A stretch of DNA of 64,000 nt from Cystobasidiopsis lactophilus (taxonomy: Eukaryota; Basidiomycota; Agaricostilbomycetes; Agaricostilbales; Chionosphaeraceae). Below the pieces are notes generated by a model. The model did not search any database, was not told where the DNA came from, and worked only from the letters and a program-made list of their open reading frames with translations. Below are positions 11,647 to 22,633 of this stretch, piece by piece. Numbering within the stretch: the stretch's first letter is position 1; each line of letters opens with the position of its first letter. Location of the stretch: contig BCIO01000001.1 of assembly GCA_001599975.1 (NCBI GenBank), positions 4,585,631 to 4,649,630 of the forward strand, written 5' to 3'. A program made the position numbers and the translations under genes.

Positions 11647-12964
11647 ATGGTGCAGACAAGAAGGAGCACACGATTGAGCGAAACACCCGCCGACATGGAA
11701 GGGAGCGAAGACAAGCCAAGCGACGACCAGCCCGCCGAGCAGCCCGCCGTTGTGGCCCCCGTGCGAAAGCGGACGGCAATGAATGCGTCTTGGGAGCTCA
11801 CCCGCTTGATGATCGAAGCTGAAGAAGCGAAGAAGCAACAAAACAAGCTGGCAATGGCTACCGAAGCCACCCAACCTGAATGGGCACAACACCGCCAAAA
11901 CAGTGCTGTTCCAGCACCGATCCAATACTTCGGTTCGTCGAGCACCAACTTCGCTGCTGCTATCGGCCGACCGATGGTCTTTCATCCCGCCTCCGGCTTG
12001 GCGCCGTCGCAAACCGCCGCCAGCTTGCAACAGTGGCCTGTCCAGAGTTTCATCCAGCCCTCTCTTCAGGTCCCAATCGCGGAAGGTCGGCATGTCCACA
12101 GTCCCTGCAGACTGTAAGTCATGCTCTCCAGTTCAGTCAAGAACCAGTTCGCTCACGGTGACGATCTCCAGGTGTCAAAGCATGGGGCAAGTCGATCGAG
12201 CCGTTATGGAAAGTCTACCAAACTGATGGTTTGAGAGAAACAGCATGCCGTGCAGGTTCCTTGGTCATGTGCGGGACTGCTGTGTTTGCGCAAACCACGG
12301 AATGTCATGGTAAGCCTCCCAAGGCGTCGTTTGTTCAGGGCCCTGACTAGGACCAATTGTCACAGCGAGCTGGCCCAGCCACCGAACTCCATGGAGGTCG
12401 AGACCACACAAAGGCTTTTGATTGACTTTTGGTGGTGCTTGCACATAAATGGGCCGCTGGCGTTATCGGATCGTGAGCGCGAGTGCTTCGCTGGGCAATC
12501 TATGCTGATCTGGCAGAAACAGAGACCGACGCCGCTCTGAAGAGAATGGGATTCCGGAGACAATATCCGTGGGACGAGCAAGAGCGCGCTCAGTTCCACA
12601 ACAAATTTCCCCGTGCCGTCGCAGAAACCGACCTCGCTGCCTCGAAATTCCTCGGCCAGTTGATGGCTGCCGGCCATGCGTCGGTCATGCGTAGGCTTTC
12701 TTCCCGCTCAAAGAACATAGAGACGGCAGCTGAGCCCTCAGTGCAGACCCGGATCCTTTGGAGTGGCATGGATTCGACAAGGTTTTCAGGCAGGCCGATC
12801 GCACCGCCTACCCTACCTGGTTTCCTCCAACTCGCACCGAGGACAAGATCTTCACTGGCACTGACGGGCTGATGACCTCGTTCGGTGGCGGAGGCACCCC
12901 TACTCCGCCATTGATTTGGGTTGGGCAGTTCTGGGGAGGAGAGCAAGAGACCCGGCAACAATAG
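11647..12964 (+). CDS. Hypothetical protein with low-complexity N-terminus
   Basis: Not recognised. The ATG at 11647 opens a 155-codon frame (MVQTRRSTRLSETPADMEG) with acidic/Pro/Gln-rich composition and a helix ELTRLMIEAEEAKKQQNKLA. Downstream exons read VKAWGKSIEPLWKVYQTDG, RLLIDFWWCLHINGPLALSD (intron with donor GTGAGC at 12471), TETDAALKRMGFRRQYPWDE, and LEWHGFDKVFRQADRTAYP near the C-terminus; stop TAG at 12962-12964. The downstream exons look like a genuine conserved globular part. The join after the first exon (donor near 12115) does not keep the frame with the nearest acceptor, so the model may be two genes or need another splice site. The basic N-terminus suggests a nuclear protein. 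Confidence 0.5.
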
Positions 12965-13282
12965 ACGATTCAGCCGCGCCAGTCCCGTGCAGCCGAATAC
13001 ACACAAAAGAAGCGTCCAGGGCCCCAACATAGAATCATGCAAACTGCAGTGAGGGCTGAAATCATGCCCTTTTAGAGTCTCAACAGAAAGCGATGGCCCC
13101 ATTTTTGCTGTTAGATTGAGAGTACCATCTCAGAGCACAGTTCTAGGCAAGAAACCGGCAGTATCAGAAGCACAATCGCGAGGCCTGGCGGCTGAAGGGC
13201 AACTTGCGCATTGTCGACCGAACGAGCCCCTGCAGCCTCGAGCCGCTCTGTTTAGTGGCATTGCCTTGATGCGACCATAAAC

Positions 13283-15684
13283 ATGCAGAGCTCGCCTCTG
13301 AAGCACATGCACACGGGCGGCCATGACCTCGACCGGCCCTCGAAGCGGGTCAAGCTGGACGCGGACGAGCCGCTGCCTCAAGCCGTGCTGCTCCTGCTGT
13401 CGGCCAAGTCGCACTTAGCTGATGCACAAGCTGCATTCAGCAAGCCCGAAGTGTACAAGACGAGCCTGCTCAGCGCCGTGGCCTGTCTGCGCGCCGTCTT
13501 GAACCTGCAGGACAACGAGTCGAAGCCGGAGTGGGATCTGTCGGCGCGCCTCTTGCTGCTCGACACCATCCTCGCCGACGGCCACGTCAATGGAAGCACT
13601 GCACCAGGTCGCAGGGAGGTCGAGGGCGTGCTCAGGAAGGGCTTGCTCGCCGCCGAGAGGCACTCATCTCTCAAGCCCTTCAGATGGGCTTTGCACAGCG
13701 CGCAGGTCGAGTTCATGGCCAGGGAGGGGCTAGGGAGCTCGGGCGACAAGTTCTCTAGGAGTGAGATCAAGCGCTTGTGTGCCCAAATACTGGAGAACCC
13801 GTGCGTCTCTGACCTTTGTTTAGCAACCGCTGTCAAAGCTCATGCTCGGCTCAAACTCGCAGGCACGAGAGCCCAGAGTGGGTGTATCACTTCTTGTTCC
13901 TCCAGCACACCATCTCGCCCTCGCTCGCCGCGCTCGATGCCTTGCTCAACTACAGCCACAAACGCGGCGACATCTTTGTCCACCACTTTGTCCTCCTGCT
14001 GCGGATTCGCTGGGCCATCCTGCAGGAGAACAAGACGCTGGCCACCCAAGACCTCAACGCCGTCCAAGCGGCGCTCTATCCTTCGCCGTCAAGCGCGGCG
14101 GGTGCCGTTAAGGAGGACTCGGTGGTGCCAGAGTCGGTCAAGGACGGATCCGTCATCCCCGATTCCGAGCCGGATATCGACATGGTCAAGACAGAGGAAG
14201 AGCCAGAGCCGCTCCTCGACTTCTCCCCGTTCCCCCAGATCAAACCCATCTTCCTTCTCCTCAAAGCCACTTTTTACGCCGAGCTGGACTCGTCCGAAAC
14301 GTGCACCGCGGACTGCAAGAACGTTATCAAAGACCTCCACCTCTCATTGGACGTGCCAGCCGGCGGTCATGCATCCCCCAACGAGGTCCAAGGGATCCTC
14401 CAGCTGCCCATCGCCACCGCCGACGAACCCCGGTTGTTGACTTTGCAGATCATGCCCCGCCACACCTTCTACCTCATCGCTTACCTTCTCTCCGCCTTAA
14501 CCAACCGCGACCCGCTAGGCCGAGAGCCAACCAAAGGCGCTTTGTACCACAAGGCCGGCTTGACCGCTGTGGAAGGCTTCTTAGCCAAGGGCGTGGCCGA
14601 CGCCTCGTACCGGGCCAGCAAGGGCGAGATTCAACAACAAAGGGAGCTGGCTAAGCGGATCAAGGTCGAGCTGCTCCTGGACTCATTCGACTTGCAAATC
14701 ATGCGGTCGAAGACGGCCAAAGCTGAGGAGGTGAATTTGTCCTGTCCGCGCTGCCAAAGGCACAGCTAAATTCAATCGCAGCTCTTACACACCCTCGTCA
14801 AGTTTACCGCTTCCGACAACCCCAGCCTATGGGGCGAGTGCCAGGCCCGCATTGTCCTCGCCAACGCTTTGTTGTGCCATGCCCAAAACAAGGTCGACCT
14901 CGCCATCCAATGCTACCAGGCTGTGCTCAAGCTCAATCCAGAAGAAGTCATCGCCCAGGCTGGCATAGTTCTGGTGCGCTTGGCGGATGGCGAAAAGGTG
15001 GACAGCGTGACGCTGGCAGTTGCCAGCCCTAACAAGACTGCGGCGTCGTCCACCAGTGGCACGCCCAGCAAAACGCCTCTCAAAGCCAAAACACCAGCAA
15101 AGCGCACGCCGTCGGCCGCTGCCCCTTCGGCTGTCGATTGGAAGAAGCGCCCGCTCGAGGAGGCCATCGCCGAGGTGCTTGCCACTTGTAACGCCTCTGC
15201 ACTTCCCCGGCACAAGATCATCGGCTCTTTGATCTCTTCTATTTGTTGTAACGGCATCGTCAAGTCCAAGTAAGGCCTCCTTTGCCTTTCGTTTTGAATC
15301 GAGCTCAACGGATGAACCTCTTGCAGGCACCACATCTCCAACGCGCTGGTCACGGCCACCTCCACCGGCAACAACCACGTCAAGCCTTTGCTCCTGGCCT
15401 TGATGGGCAACGTCTTTCTCAACACGCGCAACGACCAGGCCAAGAACATGTTCTCGTCCGCATACTCGATGTCCCGCAGTATGGGCGTGACCACGCCCAA
15501 GAACAAGGACAAGGACAAGACCCAGCCCGATCCGGTCGATGAGAGGCTTGTGGGAAACCCCAGGCTGGGACTGTGGTTGGGCGGCAAGCTGCTAGAGTAC
15601 TATGAGTCGGACGGCAACGCGGCCAAAATCGAGAAACAGCAGATCTACAATCAGCTTCACGAGCAGGTGCTCGCCAAATTGTAA
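13283..15684 (+). CDS. Cohesin loading factor MAU2/SCC4
   Basis: MAU2/SCC4 partners SCC2/NIPBL to load cohesin on chromatin. It is an all-helical TPR-like superhelix. The start at 13283 gives MQSSPLKHMHTGG, a basic KR motif (RPSKRVKLDADE), then helices such as LLSAVACLRAVLNLQDNE. After an intron at about 13801: EWVYHFLFLQHTISPSLAAL and YLIAYLLSALTNRDPLGR. Later exons contain CHAQNKVDLAIQCYQAVLKL, a Ser/Thr/Lys-rich insert (about 15030-15125), and the C-terminal block VKPLLLALMGNVFLNTRN followed by LGLWLGGKLLEYYES. Stop TAA at 15684. The layout and C-terminal motif match the family. An acidic disordered insert (DSEPDIDMVKTEEEPEP) sits mid-protein. Three introns are supported. Confidence 0.8.
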
Positions 15685-15810
15685 ATATCCCCATGTAACA
15701 ACAGTACCGTTCTGCCATGCTGCCCACTTCCCATCCGGATTTGCCACTCTAATGAAGTCTGAACTCGATTCTCAAAATTTGGTTGGAGACGAACGCCGAC
15801 CCGCGAAATC

Positions 15811-17138
15811 ATGCTCGTTGTTCTTTTGGGCCTTCCTTGGACGGGGAAGAACACCATAGCGGACCACTTGGCCACCAAGCAGCAGTTTACGCGTGTGTTT
15901 GTCGGCCAACAAGATGCCCAGTCGCGTCCGCCAAACAGCCTTAGGTTTCCTTCAGCCTCTGCCTTCCTCGACCATGCTACTCTCAATTGGCGCCAATTGT
16001 TTGTGTCAACGTGCGAGCTGACGAAACTCGAGCTGGAGGCGTTCAGAAAGCGGCCGTGGGTGTTGTTGGTGCATGTCGAAGCGCCCATCATCTGGAGATA
16101 CCGCCAATGCCAAGCCCAGTGAGTCTGAATCGGCCTTCAACCCTTTCATTCTCTGAGCCTGTTATTAAATAGACGGACCACTTCAACGCCGCAGCTGCAC
16201 GACTTTGTGGACGCCGACGACTCGTACATGTATGGGACGACGTCGACCCTGGGCGGCAGCGTAAACTCTTCTAGCACTCTGCAACTTCCTTCCGGTCCTC
16301 TACCTCTTCCAAAGCCGGCTCCATCCCCGCCAGGAAGCCCGGCCATGTCGCGAGTTGCCACCAGCCCAGCTTCATTTCGCATGCCTCTTGCCGACATCTT
16401 GCCCCTCGTCAATTTGACCGTCCGCCCTTCTTCTTTCGCCGACATGGACTCGTTTCACGACCATTTGAACGAGTTGGATCTGGCTTCACCGCATCGAGTA
16501 CGCCCGACGTGGGACGAATACTTCAGTAGGCGCTCGGCTCCTCGCGTCACGTTCAAGCTAAGAGCTCTTGCAGTGACCTTGGCGGAGCTTGCAAGCTTAA
16601 GGTATGCTTGGCGATGCTCCATTGTGTGGGAGAAGTTGACAGAAAGGCAGATCGAACTGCATGAAACGGCGGGTGGGCGCGGTCCTAATCTCGAAAACTC
16701 GCAAAGTTGTCATCTCGACTGGCTACAATGGCACACCAAGAGGGATGCCAAATTGCGCGGAGGGTGGATGTCAGCGGTGCAATTCGGCTTCAAAAGGCAG
16801 GAGCGATGGAAGAGTTCCGGTGCGAAGCGGCATGGAGATGGAGGAGTGCCTGTGTTTGCACGCAGAAGAGAATGCCTTGTTGGAGGCGGGGCGAGAGCGA
16901 GCAGGAGCTGGCGAGGGCTCGCTACTCTACTGCAACACGTTGGGTCTTTCCCTTTGGACTCTGCCCAGAATCTGATCGTGGTGCCAGCTGCCCTTGCCTC
17001 CGGTGCACCGTCAAAATCGTTCAATGCGGGGTTCGAGAGGTGGTCTACTCCAAGTCGTACTCCATGGACGAGAACTCAGCCAAGGTCTTTGCGGCGGCCG
17101 GCGTCAAGCTGAGGCAGATTTCGCTGAAGGGGTCGTAG
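15811..17138 (+). CDS. DCD1: Deoxycytidylate (dCMP) deaminase
   Basis: Converts dCMP to dUMP, supplying thymidylate synthase. As in yeast DCD1, there is an N-terminal nucleotide-kinase-like region beginning MLVVLLGLPWTGKNTIADHL, a degenerate P-loop, then a Ser/Pro-rich linker, then the deaminase domain. Zinc and catalytic motifs are present: CLCLHAEENALLEAG (His ligand plus catalytic Glu) and CPCLRCTVKIVQCG (two Cys ligands), with KRRVGAVLISKTRKVVISTG before them and the C-terminal REVVYSKSYSMDENSAKVF. Introns lie near 16120-16170, 16525-16575, 16602-16650 and 16941-16990. The start at 15811 is 126 bp beyond the MAU2 stop. Confidence 0.9.
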
Positions 17139-17273
17139 ACTGCTCTTGCAAGGGTCCATCTTACACTCTCAGTTACACTGGACCACTCTAACTTTCAATC
17201 CCCACCTGCGAAACAAGGCAATGAGCTACTAGCCATTGTTTTCGAGAATGAAAGGCTCACCAACTACCCTCCG

Positions 17274-17638
17274 TTACGGCTGAGGCTCTGTCTTTGGTAT
17301 TTCGGAAGGGGGAACAGGTTGCGCTTCTTCTAGTGCTTTCAACGATTGATCAAGGTTGGCCAACAGCGTGTCTATCCGGCCCTCGAGCCCGTTTGCCTGC
17401 GGATTTCAAGGGCGCCTTCTTTGAGGATGGCTCCTTCGAGAGGCGGTTTCGAGATCAGCTTACAGCTTCTTCGGCAGAGTTAAGCTGCTGCAGCAGTTGT
17501 CGAAGTCCGACCGAGCTCCCGACCTCGTCGGTGGACTGGCTGAGGGAGGCGACCAAAGTCTGCAGTCTGGAGGTGGCGCGTCAGCAAGTTCCATTGCGGC
17601 TTTCACGCCACGCACTCTTGAAGCTCCTCGGCGGACAT
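17274..17638 (-). CDS. Small coiled-coil protein of about 82 residues
   Basis: Not recognised by family. Three exons can be assembled cleanly: 17638-17616 (MSAEELQE), 17566-17464 (starts LQTLVASLSQSTDEVG, ends LLQQLNSAEEA) and 17396-17274 (starts ANGLEGRIDTLLANLDQSLK, ends PSEIPKTEPQP, stop TAA). Introns begin GTGCGT and GTAAGC and end CAG, and all joins keep frame. The product is heptad-like and acidic, with no signal or membrane segment. Its size and amphipathic helices are reminiscent of small subunits of kinetochore or BLOC-like complexes, but that is only a resemblance. It is convergent with DCD1, 135 bp apart. Confidence 0.6.
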
Positions 17639-17772
17639 TTCGACCTTTGCTTTCGTAGGTAGGTAGGTTTCCAAAATGCAAGGCGGTGGTACAAGATCAA
17701 AAGATAAAATGCGCGTCAAAAGGCACTCGGAAGCTTTATGGCTGTCTGTTCGAGAGAGCAGCTAACAATGCT

Positions 17773-18615
17773 CTAGATAAGCAGCCGGAGGTGAAGTGGG
17801 AGCGTAAAGACGGTGGTAAAGCGGGCTTGAAGGGTGCTCGAGCTCGCCTCTTGAGGGAAGACGCAAAAACCGGTATCCAGGGGGTAGTAAGAGGTGAAGG
17901 TGTAGGTGTTAGGTGACAGAGAGCGGGTGGTGAGTGGGGTGTAGGATGAGGACGGTGTCGTCCAACACTTGCGAAAGCCAGAAGGTGCCTGCGTAGTCCG
18001 CGCCATCCCCTCCAACCAAATCGGAAACTGCAATGGCGTGCTCTGGGCCGAGACGGGCAAGACGTGTAGTCGAAAGCGTCTGGTGGTCCAGGTGTGGCGG
18101 GAGAGTTTGGTTTTGGTGGAATAAATGGAGCTCCAATCGCGTCGGAATAAATCCTCGGCGGTCGATGCCCAACAAGAATCCGAGTTGGGAGAGGGAGTAT
18201 GGCGTGCAGGTGCCCGTGACCGAGGGTGGTCGCCTTTCAGGTGCAAGGTGGGACGGGGAGTCGGGAAGGATAGGGGGATGTCGGTCTGCTCGTCGCGCCT
18301 GCCCTTCTGGGGTGCAAGCGGGTAGGACCACCTGCCCTTCTGGGGTGCAGGGACGGAGCAAGGGGCGTCAAAGGGCGCTGGCAAGGAGCTGGGCACAGCG
18401 AACGCGTCCCGACTGGCGAAAAAGTGTTGCGAGGTCTGGGGAGCCGGTTTGGTGGGCGTCAAATAGCGTAGGGTGTCTGCTACGACGTTTGGTGTATCAT
18501 TGAAGGCGCTAGGCGAACCAGGCGAGGACGCCGTCATCCCACCAAATGGTCGGTAGGATTTCAGGATAGGTCTGCAAAGGACCAAGCTGCCTCTGTTGCC
18601 CAACACTTGTGACAT
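17773..18615 (-). CDS. Possible hypothetical gene, model unresolved
   Basis: A long minus-strand frame is open over 17773-18615, and a second frame is open over 17909-18361. The most protein-like segment begins at an internal Met near 18534: MTASSPGSPSAFNDTPNVVA, then TLRYLTPTKPAPQTSQHFF. The second frame gives LSQLGFLLGIDRRGFIPTR and HAIAVSDLVGGDGADYAGTF. A single intron between the two frames would make a 200-250 residue Pro/Ser-rich protein. No family is recognised. It is divergent from the GW-rich gene at 18734. Confidence is low because overlapping open frames are common at this GC content. Confidence 0.35.
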   Translation of the reverse strand: MSQVLGNRGSLVLCRPILKSYRPFGGMTASSPGSPSAFNDTPNVVADTLRYLTPTKPAPQTSQHFFASRDAFAVPSSLPAPFDAPCSVPAPQKGRWSYPLAPQKGRRDEQTDIPLSFPTPRPTLHLKGDHPRSRAPARHTPSPNSDSCWASTAEDLFRRDWSSIYSTKTKLSRHTWTTRRFRLHVLPVSAQSTPLQFPIWLEGMARTTQAPSGFRKCWTTPSSSYTPLTTRSLSPNTYTFTSYYPLDTGFCVFPQEASSSTLQARFTTVFTLPLHLRLLI

Positions 18616-18733
18616 ACAGGTGGATCACAAGTTGGCGAAATTTCAAGCGGGATGCGCCATCTTCCTCAGCAGCAGCCAGCTGTCAAAGAAAAAGAAGTCT
18701 GGATGGCCAAGCCTGAGTGGCCACAGTAGTGCC

Positions 18734-21700
18734 ATGGCCTCCCTCTTCCACTCGAAATCCATCCAGCGGCGGGTGCAGAGCGAGGCCATCTCTGCCCCAG
18801 CTGTCAACCGAGGTCTGGGCGTTTCAGGCTCTTCTGCCATGGAGGTCGACTATGACTTCAGCGCTGGAGTAAATGGACACGCCACGCTCCCGGAAGGTGC
18901 CGATGCTTGGAATTTTGGCAGTACCCGCACTTGGATGGACGTCTCAAAGTGGGTGCAGAGCGCTTCTTTTGTTCGCCGGATTTCCACCAAATCTGATCTT
19001 CTTCGTCCAATCGACTAGCATGATCGTCAAACTGACACGGCTGCAAGGAGACTTGGCCTGCATGGAAGTCGAACGAGAGAATGCCGAAGAGTTGAAGCAT
19101 GAAGCGAGCGGCCACTCCGCACAGCAGTTAACCACCTACCTCTCTGTCATCGAGGAGAACCACGCGAATGCCAGCGTCAAAGCTCAGAAGCAGGCGGCCG
19201 AACTCGCCAACGCCTTCCGCCAAGCTTGCGGCAGCATCGACCTCTCGACTCAGGAAGAGATGAAGGCGAACCGCGAACAGAGCCGAACCGAGTTCCAGAA
19301 GGAACTGCAGCAGCTCAANGACGAGATCAAAAAGCTCCGCAGCGAGGTCTCGACGTTGAACAAAGCGTCGGCCGACCACCACGCCAGCCTCAAGTTGCAG
19401 CACGAGAGCATAAAGCAGATCAAGACCTCGATGGACTCTGCTAGAAGCCAGCTCAGCAACATGGGGTTCAGTCTCCACAACATGAGTGTCCGGTATGTTT
19501 CCTCTACAGCACCCTCGCGCCTGGTCTCGCTAATTGTGTACGGCTAGTGTCCCACCCACCCCTGGTCCCGGTGCCAGCACAAACCTGGTGAACTCTGGGC
19601 ATGCAGATGATGACAACGACCATGGGGACACTGGCGACGACAACTTCGGCGGCGGCTCTTTGACTCCACTCCGCGGTTCGCACACGCCCGCCCCTAATGC
19701 AACCACCAACGGCTGGCCAAGCGCCCCTCCTACTCCCGCTCCTGCACCAGCTAAGTCCTCGGGATGGGGGGCGCCTTCCGGTCCCGGCGTTATCTCTTCG
19801 ACGAACTGGGCAGCGCCCGCAGCTGTCCTTGCCGAAACCAACCGTCAAGAAAATTCGATGCCGCCTCCAGACCGACCGCCTCCAAGAAACGGTAGCACTT
19901 CCCCTCTCAAGGCACCCGGCGCCGCGCCGAGCTGGGGAGCCCCTTCCGGTCCAGGGGTTGTGAACTCCGCTGCCTCGCCTCAGCCCGCCCGCTCAACTCC
20001 GGTGCCTGGCTCTGCTTCTCCCCAGATTCGACCTGCTACATCTGGGGGCTCGGCGTCACCGCCTCGCGACTCTCCCTCGCTTAGACAATCTTCGTTCGAC
20101 GACCGCCACCAAAACCACGTCAATGCTCCTTTGCCTGGCCAACCTTCTGCAGGCTCCGGCGGAAGATCAAAAAATCCATCTCCCGAAGTCTCTGTGCGCC
20201 CGCCACCGAGCACCGGAGGAGGCTGGGGCAGCTCTTCTGGTGTCGGTGTGAGGGTCGAGCCGCGGAGTGGCAGCGTTGCTTGGGGTAGCGAGCCCAAAGA
20301 CACCACATCTCGCTCGCCTTCTGTCAACTTAGCGACCGACAGACGCGATTCGAACTCGTCGCAGGACCGTCCTGTCCCTCTCATTGAACGTATCGCCGCC
20401 GCCCGCCCTTTCCCGTCTGCTGACGATTTCATCCAGAGCTCCGTCAGCGGTGCAATGAGTCCTCCGACAGACCGCGAGCGAGATCGCGATCGCCGAGACG
20501 GCAGCCGCGGAGGAAGCAACAGGGACCCTGCCGGAAGTTGGGGCCGGGACAGTGGACGAGAGCAGCACCGTGACCAGCCTCGCAGCCGCACCACATCTTT
20601 CGACCAATCCCGGGCGTCTCATGATGGCGCTGGCAACTCTGGAGGCTGGGCGAACTCGGCCCCGAAACGAGCCCAGCCGCCTGTCGTCACTACGCCTTGG
20701 GGTTCAACCAGCGAGCGCCCCATGTCACTTCGTGGTGGCTCTTCAGATGGCGACAAGGAGGAAAGGGAACAGGGCGAGATTGACGAGGAAGGCTTTCCTC
20801 AGGACGACTTTCCCCAAGATGAGGTGCCTCAAGACGACCTCCCTCAGCCAATGGACCAAGACGACTTCCGACATCCAATAGAAGTGGACCAAGATAACCA
20901 ACTCTTGACTTCCCACTCGACCGACCAGCAGGCCGAAAAACCTCAGCCGCCTAAACCAGCCTCTCCTGCAATTGTCCCTGATCCCGACGTTCCTCCGGGC
21001 AAAGCCAGCTACAAACGGCCACGCCTGGACACTCAACCTAGCCAGATTCCTCCGCCTGTCACGCACGATTCACCTATGCGAGATGGGCCTTCGGGCAAGG
21101 CACCCAACCTTAGCGAGCGCCACCTGCGACCGGCCGTCGATGACTTTAACGACATTTCACCCGTCCTGGCACATCCGACTTTGCCGCCTCAGGTAAAATT
21201 CTCCTTGAACGCACTATTTAGCGGTCCTTGACGAGTTTGGTCTCAAGCTGGAAAAGTTCCAGAATGGCGCTGCCTTCAGCAAAGAGAATCCAGCGCCAGG
21301 CCGTGGCGCACCAGAGGCTAGCCAAAGTGCGGACCAAGGTCCCTCCCAGTCTCGCGATGCCCCTGGTGGACACCATCATGGCCATCACGCCGGCGCGCAC
21401 CGCTCCCGCAGCCAGAACGAAATGGACAGCCGGCAACAAACCCAGCAAGGTGACCACCGGCGCACGCACAGCCTCACCGAGAAGCCCCATGATGCGACCA
21501 CCGAGAAGCCCGTTACCACTATTGCGGACGTCTTGGCGAAGGTCAGCCGCCAAAACAAGTTCAACGATCACGTCAACAAGAAGGTCAACGCCATTCAGCA
21601 CTACCTTGGTGTACAATTCACTGATCATGGCCTTGTTGGGCCTGATGGTGCTCTCATTGAGCTTCCGACCGACACAAACTCAAAACGCAAGCGCCCTCGT

Positions 21701-22379
21701 GCCAGCGACGGCAACGCAGATGGCAACCCGCCAAAAACCCCAGGCAGGGAGGGCGATAAAGAGAACAACCCTCCACCGCAGGACACTGAGATGCAACGTT
21801 CCGACTCGAACCAGTCACAAGTCAGTGGATCCAAGCCTGTATGATCAAACTTCTCCCGAGTCCTTCTGTCCTTCGGGAGTCCTGACTGTGAAGTATAGCC
21901 TCTGTTCCATCTCCGCCAAGTCGTTCGACATTGCGAAAACCGACTGCAAGCGTTGGAATCTGGTGCAGTTGTCGGAGGAGCTGCCAGAGACGCGGAGGCC
22001 AGCCAATCTGCTCCGCATGCTGCTTGCCAAGCTCGCCTTGAGGATCTTCAAGAGAAGATCCGAGCTCGCTTTGAGGCCGTCGAGCCCAAGCTGGCCCTGC
22101 TCAACACCCCTCAAGACTTTATCTCCCACGCCTCGACCGAAATCACTGCGCTGGTTCAAAATACGATAAACGACGCCATTGGTCCCAACTTCGGTCCCTT
22201 GGAGCTCCGCATCAAGGAGCTGGAGGCTTCTGTGCACCAAAAATTCAATGATCTCGACAAGAAGATTGCGGAGGCGGTACGGCGTTTTTTTTGCTTAGCC
22301 CAGAGCACCGGGCTGATCTTAGTAACAGAACCTGGCTGAAGATGACGAAGTCGGTGCCATGCTGGCTGTCAAAGCCTAG
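18734..22379 (+). CDS. Large disordered protein with coiled coils and repeated GW/WG motifs
   Basis: Not a recognised family. The start at 18734 (MASLFHSKSIQRRVQS) is followed by an exon rich in coiled coil (RLQGDLACMEVERENAEELK, DEIKKLRSEVSTLN). The long exon 19549-21192 is disordered and Gly/Ser/Pro-rich, with nine Trp residues in small-residue settings: NGWPS, SGWGAPSGPGV, TNWAAP, SWGAPSGPGV, GGWGSSSGVGV, VAWGSEP, GSWGRDS, GGWANSA, TPWGSTS. It ends in an acidic run. After a 43-nt intron the next exon contains FGLKLEKFQNGAAFSKENPA and KVNAIQHYLGVQFTDHGLVG, then a basic/acidic tail. The last exons form a second coiled coil (RLEDLQEKIRARFEAVEPKL). Stop TAG at 22379; roughly 1,100 residues. 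One undetermined base (N) lies at 19319. The GW motifs suggest an Argonaute-binding or P-body scaffold role (inference). Confidence 0.7.
19319..19319. other. Undetermined base (N)
   Basis: A single N inside a coding exon of the GW-rich protein. The frame is intact on both sides, so it is a base-call ambiguity and not an assembly gap. Confidence 0.9.
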
Positions 22380-22633
22380 AGCTGCTTTATCAACGACATC
22401 ACATTCCCTTCCCGAAACAAAGCCCCTTGGGTACATCTTGCTTTCTTTCCTTGTACTTGTAAATCACACTGGTCTCCAATCATCACTTGGCTTCACTTCT
22501 ACAACCCTTGGATTCCTAGAGTTCGACTTTTGAAAACCGCCACCCGGGCAAGGAGCGAGAAAAGGGGAGCTACTACTGTTGTTTGCCCACCGCCAAGTGT
22601 TAGCTGTCTGCGATTCTCTTTGATTGACTCCAA

